Origin: Kluyvera sp040932435
GTDB lineage: Bacteria; Pseudomonadota; Gammaproteobacteria; Enterobacterales; Enterobacteriaceae
DNA length: 64,000 bases
Direction: 5' to 3'
Assembly (NCBI RefSeq): GCF_040932435.1
Contig: NZ_JBFQGA010000001.1
Span: 62,001-126,000, forward strand
Shown here piece after piece: positions 9,226-17,145 of the stretch; within the stretch, counting starts at the first letter, position 1, and each line of letters starts with the position of its first letter. Under the pieces are notes generated by a model. That model was given only the letters and a program-made list of their open reading frames with translations, was not told the origin of the DNA and did not search any database. The translations under genes and the position numbers were made by a program.

Positions 9226-9780
9226 ATGCAAACGAAAAAGAGTGAAATCTGGGTCGGTATTTTTCTGCTGGTTGCCCTGCTGGCGGCGCTGTTTATCTGC
9301 CTGAAAGCGGCAGATGTGTCGTCGATTAAGTCAGAGCCAACCTACCGCGTTTACGCGACCTTCGATAATATCGGTGGCCTGAAAAGCCGTTCACCGGTGC
9401 GGATTGGCGGCGTGGTCATCGGGCGGGTTGCCGATATCTCTCTGGATCCAAAAACCTACCTGCCGCGCGTCGCTATCGATATCGAAGACAGCTACAACCA
9501 TATTCCAGATACCAGTTCTCTGGCTATTCGTACCTCGGGTCTGCTGGGTGAACAGTACTTAGCGCTGAACGTGGGCTTTGAAGATCCTGAGCTGGGAACG
9601 TCTATCCTTAAAGATGGCAGCATTATTCAGGACACCAAATCGGCGATGGTACTTGAAGACCTGATCGGTCAGTTCCTTTACAACAGCAAAGGCAGTGACA
9701 ATCAGAATTCAGGCGATGCGAAGGATTCAACCGATGGACATACTGATACGACGGCGCCTGCAACTGGCTCGACGAATTAA
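9226..9780 (+). CDS. mlaD: MCE-domain lipid-binding protein MlaD
   Basis: MlaD forms a membrane-anchored hexamer whose MCE ring provides a hydrophobic pore for lipid passing between MlaE and periplasmic MlaC. The 184-aa protein has one N-terminal transmembrane helix (about residues 8-25) and an MCE domain (about 39-115) with the characteristic GGLKSRSPVRIGGVVIG core. The C-terminal tail is hydrophilic and low-complexity (Asp/Thr/Ser-rich). It starts 4 bases after mlaE. Confidence 0.97.
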   Translation: MQTKKSEIWVGIFLLVALLAALFICLKAADVSSIKSEPTYRVYATFDNIGGLKSRSPVRIGGVVIGRVADISLDPKTYLPRVAIDIEDSYNHIPDTSSLAIRTSGLLGEQYLALNVGFEDPELGTSILKDGSIIQDTKSAMVLEDLIGQFLYNSKGSDNQNSGDAKDSTDGHTDTTAPATGSTN

Positions 9781-9798
9781 TCTCAGGAGATACTTGTT

Positions 9799-10434
9799 AT
9801 GTTTAAACGTTTACTGATGGTCGCCATGCTGGTGATTGCTCCATTAACGGCAGCCACTGCCGCAGATCAGACTAACCCTTACAAGCTGATGAACGAAGCA
9901 GCGCAGAAGACGTTCGACCGCCTGAAAAATGAACAGCCTAAGATTCGTTCAAACCCAAACTACCTGCGCGATATCGTTGACCAAGAGCTGCTGCCGTATG
10001 TGCAGGTGAAATACGCCGGTGCGCTGGTGCTGGGTCGCTACTACAAAGATGCTACCCCGGCGCAGCGTGAAGCCTACTTCATCGCTTTCCGTGAATATCT
10101 GAAACAGGCCTACGGTCAGGCGCTGGCGATGTACCATGGTCAGACCTATCAGGTCGCTCCGGAGCAGGCGCTGGGCGATGCGACTATCATTCCAATCCGC
10201 GTCACCATCAACGATCCGAATGGCCGCCCGCCGGTGCGCTTGGATTTCCAGTGGCGTAAAAATACCCAGACGGGTAACTGGCAGGCTTACGACATGATTG
10301 CTGAAGGGGTGAGCATGATCACCACTAAGCAAAATGAGTGGAGCGATCTACTGCGTACCAAGGGCATCGATGGCCTGACCGCACAGCTGAAATCCATCTC
10401 TGCACAGCCGATCACCCTGGAACAGAAAAAATAA
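9799..10434 (+). CDS. mlaC: Periplasmic phospholipid-binding protein MlaC
   Basis: MlaC shuttles phospholipid between the outer-membrane MlaA-porin complex and inner-membrane MlaFEDB. The 211-aa precursor has a signal peptide ending at about residue 22 (ATAAD) and a single Tol-Tol-Ttg2 lipid-binding domain. A ribosome-binding site (AGGAGA) lies just upstream. The stop codon overlaps the mlaB start by one base (TAATG), which suggests translational coupling. Confidence 0.97.
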   Translation: MFKRLLMVAMLVIAPLTAATAADQTNPYKLMNEAAQKTFDRLKNEQPKIRSNPNYLRDIVDQELLPYVQVKYAGALVLGRYYKDATPAQREAYFIAFREYLKQAYGQALAMYHGQTYQVAPEQALGDATIIPIRVTINDPNGRPPVRLDFQWRKNTQTGNWQAYDMIAEGVSMITTKQNEWSDLLRTKGIDGLTAQLKSISAQPITLEQKK

Positions 10435-10724
10435 TGGCCGAACAGTTAAGCTGGACGCGCGACGGTGAACGCTTGTCGCTGCACGGTGAACTGGATCAGG
10501 ACTTTCTGGTCTCCCTTTGGGATGCCAGAATGGACGCTACGCAGGGTGTGTCGACTATCGATCTTAGCGGTTTGAGCCGCGTCGATACTGCGGGCTTGGC
10601 ATTGTTAGTGCACCTTGTAGACCTGATTCGCGCTCAAGGTCGTACGGCGAATCTGGAAGGCGTGAGCGAAAAAGTGGTTACGCTAAAAGGGCTGTATAAT
10701 CTGCCAGAAGATATGATCCCTTAA
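10434..10724 (+). CDS. mlaB: STAS-domain protein MlaB
   Basis: MlaB is the small cytoplasmic STAS subunit that binds MlaF and stabilises the MlaFEDB transporter. The 96-aa protein has the STAS core DLSGLSRVDTAGLALLVHL around residues 42-60, including the conserved Thr of the VDT motif. The ATG at 10434 overlaps the mlaC stop by one base and gives the family length; an in-frame upstream extension inside mlaC was rejected. A strong terminator follows and closes the operon. Confidence 0.95.
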   Translation: MAEQLSWTRDGERLSLHGELDQDFLVSLWDARMDATQGVSTIDLSGLSRVDTAGLALLVHLVDLIRAQGRTANLEGVSEKVVTLKGLYNLPEDMIP

Positions 10725-10757
10725 AAATTTCAGTGCGTTATTGCTTCCGTTATTCTT

Positions 10758-10790
10758 AAAGCCCCATCAATCTCAATGATGGGGCTTTTT
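10758..10790 (+). terminator. Rho-independent terminator after mlaFEDCB
   Basis: An 11-bp stem (AAGCCCCATCA with TGATGGGGCTT), a 7-base loop and a following T tract lie 34 bases after mlaB. It separates the mla operon from ibaG-murA, which therefore probably has its own promoter. Confidence 0.9.
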
Positions 10791-10861
10791 GCTTGTTTAA
10801 GACTGCGCCACTTTCCTCTAAGATGTGGGGCTGTTTTCACTCTCAAATGAAATGCGAACCT

Positions 10862-11116
10862 ATGGAAAATAATGAAATTCAGACCGTGCTGATGAATGCA
10901 CTCTCCCTTCAGGAAGTTCTCGTTTCTGGTGATGGCAGCCACTTCCAAGTGATTGCTGTGGGTGAGATGTTTGATGGCATGAGCCGGGTCAAGAAGCAGC
11001 AGACTATCTACGGCCCGCTGATGGAGTATCTTGCGGATAACCGCATCCATGCCCTTTCGATCAAAGCGTATACCCCGCAAGAGTGGGCGCGCGATCGCAA
11101 ACTCAACGGTTTTTGA
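10862..11116 (+). CDS. ibaG: BolA-family iron-sulfur cluster assembly protein IbaG
   Basis: IbaG is a BolA-like protein that binds monothiol glutaredoxins with a shared Fe-S cluster and is linked to acid resistance in E. coli. The 84-aa protein has the BolA alpha-beta fold; the invariant helix region GMSRVKKQQ and the conserved His of DNRIHALSIKAYTPQEW are visible. I chose the ATG at 10862 (MENNEIQ); an in-frame ATG 15 bases upstream (MKCEPMENN) is possible. It lies 65 bases upstream of murA. Confidence 0.94.
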   Translation: MENNEIQTVLMNALSLQEVLVSGDGSHFQVIAVGEMFDGMSRVKKQQTIYGPLMEYLADNRIHALSIKAYTPQEWARDRKLNGF

Positions 11117-11181
11117 GCCTAGGGAAAAGTGGCATCACTTTTCCGTTGGCGAACGTGAATACTTAACAGAGATTAGATTTG

Positions 11182-12441
11182 ATGGATAAATTTCGTGTGC
11201 AGGGGCCGACTCGCCTTCAGGGTGAGGTCACCATTAGCGGTGCTAAGAATGCTGCCCTGCCGATTCTTTTTGCCGCTTTGCTGGCAGAAGAGCCGGTTGA
11301 GATTCAGAACGTACCAAAACTGAAAGACGTTGATACTTCCATGAAGCTGCTGACGCAGCTGGGTGCGAAGGTTGAGCGTAATGGTTCGGTATGGATTGAC
11401 GCAGGCCCGGTTGACGTATTCTGTGCGCCATACGAGCTGGTGAAAACCATGCGTGCCTCTATCTGGGCGCTGGGTCCGCTGGTGGCGCGTTTTGGTCAGG
11501 GTCAGGTTTCCCTGCCCGGCGGCTGCACCATCGGCGCGCGTCCGGTTGACCTGCACATCTCTGGCCTTGAGCAGTTAGGCGCAGAAATCAAGCTGGAAGA
11601 AGGCTATGTCAAAGCATCCGTCAATGGTCGCCTGAAAGGTGCACACATCGTGATGGACATGGTCAGCGTCGGCGCGACCGTCACTATCATGAGCGCCGCC
11701 ACGCTTGCAGAAGGCACCACCATCATTGAAAACGCCGCGCGCGAGCCGGAAATCGTCGATACGGCGAACTTCCTCAACGCGATGGGCGCGAAAGTGACGG
11801 GGCAGGGCAGCGACCGTATCACTATCGAAGGCGTGAAACGTTTGGGCGGCGGTACCTACCGTGTCCTGCCAGACCGTATTGAAACCGGCACCTTCCTGGT
11901 TGCCGCGGCTATTTCCGGTGGCAAAATTGTTTGCCGTAACGCTCAGCCGGACACCCTGGATGCTGTACTGGCGAAACTGCGTGAAGCGGGTGCTGACATT
12001 GAAGTGGGTGAAGACTGGATTAGTCTGGATATGCACGGCAAGCGACCAAAAGCGGTCAACGTGCGTACTGCGCCACACCCGGCTTTCCCGACGGATATGC
12101 AGGCTCAGTTCACTTTGCTGAATATGGTGGCTGAAGGCACCGGTGTTATCACCGAAACGGTCTTCGAAAACCGCTTCATGCACATTCCAGAACTTATCCG
12201 CATGGGCGCACGTGCGGAAATCGAAAGCAACACTGCAATTTGCCACGGCGTTGAGCAACTCTCTGGTGCTCAGGTTATGGCAACCGACCTGCGCGCTTCG
12301 GCAAGCTTGGTTCTGGCTGGCTGTATTGCTCAGGGCACCACGATCGTAGATCGTATCTATCACATCGATCGTGGCTATGAGCGTATTGAAGACAAGCTGA
12401 GTGCGTTAGGCGCGAATATCGAACGTATCAAAGGCGAGTAA
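11182..12441 (+). CDS. murA: UDP-N-acetylglucosamine 1-carboxyvinyltransferase MurA
   Basis: MurA transfers enolpyruvate from PEP to UDP-GlcNAc, the first committed step of peptidoglycan synthesis and the target of fosfomycin. The 419-aa protein has the EPSP-synthase fold. The catalytic Cys falls at residue 115 in LPGGCTIGARPVDLH, as in the fosfomycin-sensitive enzyme. The ATG at 11182 (MDKFRVQGP) was preferred to an in-frame TTG three bases upstream. Confidence 0.98.
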   Translation: MDKFRVQGPTRLQGEVTISGAKNAALPILFAALLAEEPVEIQNVPKLKDVDTSMKLLTQLGAKVERNGSVWIDAGPVDVFCAPYELVKTMRASIWALGPLVARFGQGQVSLPGGCTIGARPVDLHISGLEQLGAEIKLEEGYVKASVNGRLKGAHIVMDMVSVGATVTIMSAATLAEGTTIIENAAREPEIVDTANFLNAMGAKVTGQGSDRITIEGVKRLGGGTYRVLPDRIETGTFLVAAAISGGKIVCRNAQPDTLDAVLAKLREAGADIEVGEDWISLDMHGKRPKAVNVRTAPHPAFPTDMQAQFTLLNMVAEGTGVITETVFENRFMHIPELIRMGARAEIESNTAICHGVEQLSGAQVMATDLRASASLVLAGCIAQGTTIVDRIYHIDRGYERIEDKLSALGANIERIKGE

Positions 12442-12457
12442 TCGTTTTTCGTTGTTA

Positions 12458-12486
12458 AACGCCCTCTGGCTTGTCCTGAGGGCGTT
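12458..12486. terminator. Hairpin terminator shared by murA and sfsB
   Basis: A 9-bp stem (AACGCCCTC with GAGGGCGTT) is followed by a T-rich run on the plus strand. It lies between the convergent murA and sfsB stop codons and slightly overlaps the sfsB stop. Confidence 0.8.
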
Positions 12487-12757
12487 ATTTCTTTTCTTTA
12501 GGCTGGCGCATCGCCCGCGTTCTGTCGATAAATTCATGAGTGATGGGATCGTGATAGCGCGATGGCCAAATCACCCACGGTTCAGTCCCCAACGCTTTAG
12601 CAATAATCACTTCACCTTTCGGCCATGGGCGCGAGAGCACATTGGCTAACGTCGATGAACTGAGGCCGTTTTTGCGTGATTCTGCGGCCATTGATGTGCC
12701 TTTTTTATGTAACCCCGCGATAATATCTGCCGGATGCCAGTCGGTATACGTTTCCAT
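12485..12757 (-). CDS. sfsB: Ner-like DNA-binding regulator SfsB (Nlp)
   Basis: This small helix-turn-helix protein is related to phage Mu Ner and was described in E. coli as a multicopy stimulator of maltose genes; its normal role is unclear. The 90-aa protein has the HTH in AAESRKNGLSSSTLANVLSRPWPKGE (about residues 25-50) and the conserved WVIWPSRY stretch. The ATG at 12757 (METYTDWHPADI) gives the family length. It is convergent with murA. Confidence 0.9.
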   Translation of the reverse strand: METYTDWHPADIIAGLHKKGTSMAAESRKNGLSSSTLANVLSRPWPKGEVIIAKALGTEPWVIWPSRYHDPITHEFIDRTRAMRQPKEKK

Positions 12758-12916
12758 ACTTCCTCCCTGAGAGCGGTGTTTAAATCGCCATATTGAGCGA
12801 AGTATGTACTGTATCGTAATTTTCAATATGATTCTAAAATGTTCTTGTAAGATGTTTAAAATTCGGAAAAAGTTAATTTTTCCTTGTTGAAAGGCGGGTT
12901 AATGGCTTGAGGGAAA

Positions 12917-12939
12917 CTTCCCGCGTGAGACGCGGGAAG
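12917..12939 (-). terminator. Hairpin downstream of ispB
   Basis: A perfect 9-bp GC-rich stem (CTTCCCGCG with CGCGGGAAG, 5-base loop) lies just after the ispB stop. On the minus strand it is followed by only a short T run, so it is a plausible but not ideal intrinsic terminator. Confidence 0.6.
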
Positions 12940-12942
12940 GGG

Positions 12943-13914
12943 TTAACGATCGCGCTGAACGGCGATATGGGCAAGCGCGATGAGCGCGTCACGCCATGGG
13001 CTATCGGGCAGCGGTGCCAGGGCGGCAATCGCTTTATCGGCTTCTTCTTCAGCACGCTGGAGCGTCCATACTAAAGAGCCACAGGCCGCCATTGCTTCAA
13101 GCACCGGCTCAAGCAGGTGTCGACCGTTGCCTTGTTCAATTGCGCCACGAATCATCAGCGCCTGTTCCGGCGTACCGTTGCGCATGGCGTGTAGCAATGG
13201 CAATGTCGGTTTGCCTTCATTGAGATCGTCGCCGACATTCTTGCCTAGCGTTTCGCCATCGGCGCTGTAATCGAGCAAATCATCGATTAACTGGAAAGCA
13301 GTACCGAGATAGCGCCCATAGTCCTGTAGGCCTTTTTCTTGCTCCGCAGAGCAATCAGCGAGCAGACCTGAGCACTGAGCGGCGGCTTCAAACAGACGCG
13401 CGGTCTTACTGTAGATCACGCGCATGTAGTTCTCTTCGGTGATGTCCGGATCGTTGACGTTCATCAACTGCAGAACTTCACCTTCGGCGATAACGTTGAC
13501 CGCTTCGGACATGACTTCCAGCACTTTCAATGAACCGAGGCTGGTCATCATTTGAAAAGCGCGGGTATAGATAAAGTCGCCAACCAGCACGCTGGCAGCA
13601 TTACCGAACGCTGCGTTCGCTGTGGCTTTGCCACGGCGCATGTCTGACTCATCCACGACATCGTCGTGCAGCAGCGTCGCGGTATGTATAAATTCGATCA
13701 GTGCGGCAATTCTGACGTGGGCATTGCCCTGATAGCCCACGGCACGAGCGGCCAGTACGGCAATCATCGGACGGATCCGTTTTCCACCGCCGCTGACAAT
13801 GTAATAGCCAAGCTGATTAATCAACTGGACGTCCGAGTTGAGCTGCTCAAGAATCGTCGCATTGACACCCGCCATATCCTGCGCGGTTAACTCATTGATT
13901 TGTTGTAGATTCAT
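12943..13914 (-). CDS. ispB: Octaprenyl diphosphate synthase IspB
   Basis: IspB makes the C40 prenyl chain for ubiquinone and menaquinone by adding isopentenyl units to farnesyl diphosphate. The 323-aa all-alpha trans-prenyltransferase shows both aspartate-rich motifs: LLHDDVVDESD (first, about residues 81-91) and LIDDLLDY (second, about 209-216). The start at 13914 (MNLQQINELTAQD) matches the known protein; an 11-residue upstream extension was rejected. It is divergent from rplU. Confidence 0.97.
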   Translation of the reverse strand: MNLQQINELTAQDMAGVNATILEQLNSDVQLINQLGYYIVSGGGKRIRPMIAVLAARAVGYQGNAHVRIAALIEFIHTATLLHDDVVDESDMRRGKATANAAFGNAASVLVGDFIYTRAFQMMTSLGSLKVLEVMSEAVNVIAEGEVLQLMNVNDPDITEENYMRVIYSKTARLFEAAAQCSGLLADCSAEQEKGLQDYGRYLGTAFQLIDDLLDYSADGETLGKNVGDDLNEGKPTLPLLHAMRNGTPEQALMIRGAIEQGNGRHLLEPVLEAMAACGSLVWTLQRAEEEADKAIAALAPLPDSPWRDALIALAHIAVQRDR

Positions 13915-14071
13915 CGCGAAAGCCGGGCTTAATGTCCTGTTTACCACTTATCCATATGGGATAACGAAGGTTATACGTTAGCGTTGTAGGTATGATTGTA
14001 CTGAAAAAACGGCTCAGATAAACGTTGTCGTGCCGGTTGTGTTTTTTTTCTGCATCTGTTGATGGTAGCAC

Positions 14072-14100
14072 TTGTCAAAGGCTCGCGTTTTGCGTAATAT
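14072..14100 (+). promoter_or_regulatory. Promoter for rplU-rpmA
   Basis: A -35 box TTGTCA at 14072-14077 and a -10 box TAATAT at 14095-14100 are separated by 17 bases, about 70 bases before rplU. Spacing and sequence fit a strong sigma-70 promoter. Transcription has not been shown here. Confidence 0.65.
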
Positions 14101-14170
14101 TCGCGCCCTATTGTGAATATTTATAGCGCACTCTGAATCATACAAAGTTGTGCGCGGAAGCGGAGTTTAT

Positions 14171-14482
14171 ATGTACGCGGTTTTCCAAAGTGGTGGTAAA
14201 CAACACCGAGTAAGCGAAGGTCAGACCGTTCGCCTGGAAAAGCTGGACATCGCAACTGGCGAATCTGTTGAATTCGCTGAAGTTCTGATGATCGCAAACG
14301 GTGAAGAAGTCAAAATCGGCGTTCCTTTCGTTGATGGCGGCGTAATCAAAGCTGAAGTTGTTGCTCATGGTCGTGGCGAGAAAGTTAAAATCGTTAAGTT
14401 TCGTCGTCGTAAACACTACCGTAAGCAGCAAGGCCATCGTCAGTGGTTCACTGATGTGAAAATCACTGGCATCAGCGCTTAA
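14171..14482 (+). CDS. rplU: 50S ribosomal protein L21
   Basis: L21 binds 23S rRNA in the large subunit near L20. The 103-aa protein begins MYAVFQSGGKQHRVSEGQ and ends with a basic C-terminal stretch (FRRRKHYRKQQGHRQWFTDVKI). The ATG at 14171 was chosen because an in-frame upstream start is not family-like. It is followed after 19 bases by rpmA, the usual L21-L27 pair. Confidence 0.98.
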   Translation: MYAVFQSGGKQHRVSEGQTVRLEKLDIATGESVEFAEVLMIANGEEVKIGVPFVDGGVIKAEVVAHGRGEKVKIVKFRRRKHYRKQQGHRQWFTDVKITGISA

Positions 14483-14501
14483 GTTAAGGGGAGCAGATTA
14501 A

Positions 14502-14759
14502 ATGGCACATAAAAAGGCTGGTGGCTCGACTCGTAACGGTCGCGACTCAGAAGCTAAACGTCTTGGCGTAAAACGCTTCGGCGGCGAATCCGTTCTGGCT
14601 GGTAGCATCATCGTTCGTCAACGTGGTACTCAGTTCCACGCTGGTTCTAACGTAGGCTGCGGCAAAGACCACACTCTGTTTGCTAAGGCAGACGGTAAAG
14701 TGAAATTCGAAGTGAAAGGCCCGAAAAACCGTCGTTTTATCAGCATTGTTGCTGAATAA
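14502..14759 (+). CDS. rpmA: 50S ribosomal protein L27
   Basis: L27 reaches into the peptidyl-transferase centre with its flexible N-terminus. The 85-aa protein begins MAHKKAGGSTRNGRDSEAKRLG, the standard gamma-proteobacterial N-terminus without the cleaved extension seen in Firmicutes. A GGGGAG ribosome-binding site precedes it. A strong terminator follows. Confidence 0.98.
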   Translation: MAHKKAGGSTRNGRDSEAKRLGVKRFGGESVLAGSIIVRQRGTQFHAGSNVGCGKDHTLFAKADGKVKFEVKGPKNRRFISIVAE

Positions 14760-14784
14760 GTTTTTCGCGTCCCGGTAACGGATG

Positions 14785-14814
14785 AAAGCCCCGCAACGTG
14801 TTGCGGGGCTTTTT
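14785..14814 (+). terminator. Terminator between rpmA and yhbE
   Basis: A 12-bp stem (AAGCCCCGCAAC with GTTGCGGGGCTT, loop of about two bases) with a T tract lies 25 bases after rpmA. It would uncouple most ribosomal-protein transcription from yhbE-obgE, although read-through may supply the downstream genes. Confidence 0.88.
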
Positions 14815-14853
14815 ACATTCGACGCCAGGAAAACTCGGGAAAGGGAATCCGAT

Positions 14854-15819
14854 ATGAAGCAGCAAGCGGGTATTGGTATTCTTCTGGCGCTCACGACAGC
14901 AATTTGCTGGGGAGCCTTACCGATTGCCATGAAACAGGTTCTGGAAGTGATGGAACCACCTACCGTTGTGTTCTACCGCTTCTTGATGGCGACCTGTGGC
15001 CTAGGCCTCATTTTGTCATGGAAGCGAAAGCTTCCTTCCTTGAAGATTTTCCGCAATCCGCGATGGCTGGTGCTACTGCTGATTGCTACCGGGGGCTTGT
15101 TCGGCAACTTCGTCCTGTTCAGTTCATCGCTGCAGTACGTGAGCCCAACGGCGTCCCAGGTTATTGGTCAACTCTCGCCTGTAGGGATGATGGTTGCCAG
15201 CGTCTTCATTCTTAAAGAGAAGATGCGCGGCACGCAGATAATCGGCGCTATCATGCTTGTCTGCGGCCTGCTGATGTTTTTCAACACCAGCTTGATAGAA
15301 ATCTTTACCCGTCTTACCGACTATACCTGGGGCGTTATCTTCGGGGTCGGGGCGGCGATGGTCTGGGTGAGTTACGGCGTTGCGCAGAAGGTGTTATTGC
15401 GACGCATGGCTTCGCAGCAGATCCTTTTTTTATTGTACACTTTATGTACGATAGCGCTGCTGCCGTTAGCAAAGCCTGAAGTGATTGGGAAACTGAGCGA
15501 CTGGCAGCTGGCCTGCCTGATCTTTTGTGGCCTGAACACACTGGTCGGTTACGGGGCGCTGGCGGAAGCTATGGCGCGCTGGCAGGCGGCACAAGTAAGC
15601 GCGTTAGTGACGCTTACCCCCTTGTTTACACTGTTATTTTCAGATGTATTATCAATGGCCTGGCCCGATTTCTTCGCCCGACCGATGTTGAACCTTTTAG
15701 GTTACCTCGGTGCGTTTATCGTGGTTGCGGGCGCGATGTATTCCGCCATTGGTCATCGTCTTTGGGGACGGTGGCGTAAGCGTGAAGCGGTTGTTTCGTT
15801 ACCCCGCGCAGGCGAATGA
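14854..15819 (+). CDS. yhbE: EamA-family inner-membrane transporter YhbE
   Basis: This is a 321-aa DMT-superfamily protein with about ten transmembrane helices in two EamA repeats; its substrate is unknown. The start at 14854 (MKQQAGIGILLALTTAICWG) excludes a 24-residue extension that would run back through the terminator hairpin. It lies 15 bases before obgE and is probably co-transcribed with it, as in E. coli. Confidence 0.93.
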   Translation: MKQQAGIGILLALTTAICWGALPIAMKQVLEVMEPPTVVFYRFLMATCGLGLILSWKRKLPSLKIFRNPRWLVLLLIATGGLFGNFVLFSSSLQYVSPTASQVIGQLSPVGMMVASVFILKEKMRGTQIIGAIMLVCGLLMFFNTSLIEIFTRLTDYTWGVIFGVGAAMVWVSYGVAQKVLLRRMASQQILFLLYTLCTIALLPLAKPEVIGKLSDWQLACLIFCGLNTLVGYGALAEAMARWQAAQVSALVTLTPLFTLLFSDVLSMAWPDFFARPMLNLLGYLGAFIVVAGAMYSAIGHRLWGRWRKREAVVSLPRAGE

Positions 15820-15834
15820 TTTACGGAGAGTAAA

Positions 15835-17016
15835 ATGAAGTTTGTTGATGAAGCAACGATCCTGGTCGTAGCAGGTGATGGCGGTAATGGTTGCGTAAGC
15901 TTCCGCCGTGAAAAATATATTCCACGCGGTGGTCCGGATGGTGGCGATGGTGGCGACGGCGGCGACGTCTGGATGGAAGCCGACGAAAACCTGAACACCC
16001 TGATTGACTACCGTTTCGAAAAATCTTTCCGCGCTGAACGTGGTCAGAACGGCGCGAGCCGCGATTGTACCGGTAAGCGTGGTAAAGACGTCACCATTAA
16101 GGTGCCGGTCGGTACGCGTGTTATCGATCAGGGCACTGGCGAAACCATGGGCGATATGACCAAACACGGTCAGCGTCTGATGGTTGGCAAGGGCGGTTGG
16201 CACGGTCTGGGTAACACCCGTTTTAAATCCTCTGTTAACCGTACGCCGCGTCAGAAGACGATGGGTACACCAGGTGATAAACGCGATCTGCAGCTGGAGC
16301 TGATGCTGCTGGCGGACGTCGGGATGCTGGGCATGCCGAATGCCGGTAAATCGACCTTTATCCGCTCTGTATCTGCGGCGAAACCAAAAGTGGCGGATTA
16401 TCCGTTTACTACGCTGGTTCCAAGCCTCGGCGTCGTGCGTGTCGATAACGAGAAGAGCTTCGTGGTTGCCGACATTCCAGGCCTGATTGAAGGCGCATCA
16501 GAAGGCGCGGGCTTAGGTATCCGGTTCCTGAAACACCTCGAGCGCTGCCGCGTGCTGCTGCACATTATCGATATTGATCCGATTGACGGTTCCGATCCGG
16601 CTGAAAACGCCCGCATCATCATTGGTGAGCTGGAGAAGTACAGCGAGAAGCTGGCAAGCAAGCCACGTTGGTTGGTCTTCAACAAGATCGATACGATGGA
16701 TAAAGCTGAAGCAGAAGCGAAAGCGAAGGCAATTGCCGAAGCAATGGGTTGGGAAGAAAAATACTACCTGATCTCTGCGGCAAGCCAGATTGGCGTGAAA
16801 GATCTGTGCTGGGACGTGATGAACTTTATCATCGAGAACCCAATTGTTCAGGCTCAAGAAGCGAAGCAGCCTGAGAAAGTCGAATTCATGTGGGATGACT
16901 ACCACCGTCAGCAGCTTGACGAAGTGGCGGCCGAAGCGGAAGAAGACGACGAAGATTGGGATGACGATTGGGATGAAGACGACGAAGAAGGCGTTGAGTT
17001 CATCTACAAGCGTTAA
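15835..17016 (+). CDS. obgE: GTPase ObgE/CgtA
   Basis: ObgE is an essential GTPase involved in late 50S subunit assembly, ppGpp metabolism and cell-cycle control. The 393-aa protein has the glycine-rich Obg fold (about 1-159, GGPDGGDGGDGGDVW), a G domain with P-loop GMPNAGKST (about 166-174) and DxxG in DIPGLIEGA, and a strongly acidic C-terminal tail. It follows yhbE by 15 bases. A REP element and terminator lie downstream. Confidence 0.98.
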   Translation: MKFVDEATILVVAGDGGNGCVSFRREKYIPRGGPDGGDGGDGGDVWMEADENLNTLIDYRFEKSFRAERGQNGASRDCTGKRGKDVTIKVPVGTRVIDQGTGETMGDMTKHGQRLMVGKGGWHGLGNTRFKSSVNRTPRQKTMGTPGDKRDLQLELMLLADVGMLGMPNAGKSTFIRSVSAAKPKVADYPFTTLVPSLGVVRVDNEKSFVVADIPGLIEGASEGAGLGIRFLKHLERCRVLLHIIDIDPIDGSDPAENARIIIGELEKYSEKLASKPRWLVFNKIDTMDKAEAEAKAKAIAEAMGWEEKYYLISAASQIGVKDLCWDVMNFIIENPIVQAQEAKQPEKVEFMWDDYHRQQLDEVAAEAEEDDEDWDDDWDEDDEEGVEFIYKR

Positions 17017-17137
17017 TGCCCTTGCCGGATGGCGCTAGCGCTTATCCAGCCTACAAAAGCCAACGGGCCGCATTTGCGGCCCGTTTTGTTATGTGCGTGT
17101 AGGCCGGATAAGACGCGTTAGCGTCGCCATCCGGCAC
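17017..17137. repeat. REP pair (BIME) between obgE and dacB
   Basis: Two REP palindromes lie at about 17022-17056 and 17099-17137, in opposite orientation. Each carries the GCCGGAT...ATCC-type core of enterobacterial REPs. They flank the transcription terminator between the convergent genes. Confidence 0.85.
17062..17088. terminator. Terminator between obgE and dacB
   Basis: A perfect 10-bp GC-rich stem (AACGGGCCGC with GCGGCCCGTT, 4-base loop) is followed by TTGTT on the plus strand. It lies between two REP units and can serve obgE, and possibly dacB in reverse. Confidence 0.8.
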
Positions 17138-17145
17138 TAAGGTGC

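Noticed and set aside
10434..10437. Apparent frameshift at the mlaC-mlaB junction
   Set aside because: It is a normal one-base stop-start overlap (TAATG); both proteins are full length.
11575..12363. 262-codon open frame antisense to murA
   Set aside because: No start context or homology; murA fully explains the stretch.
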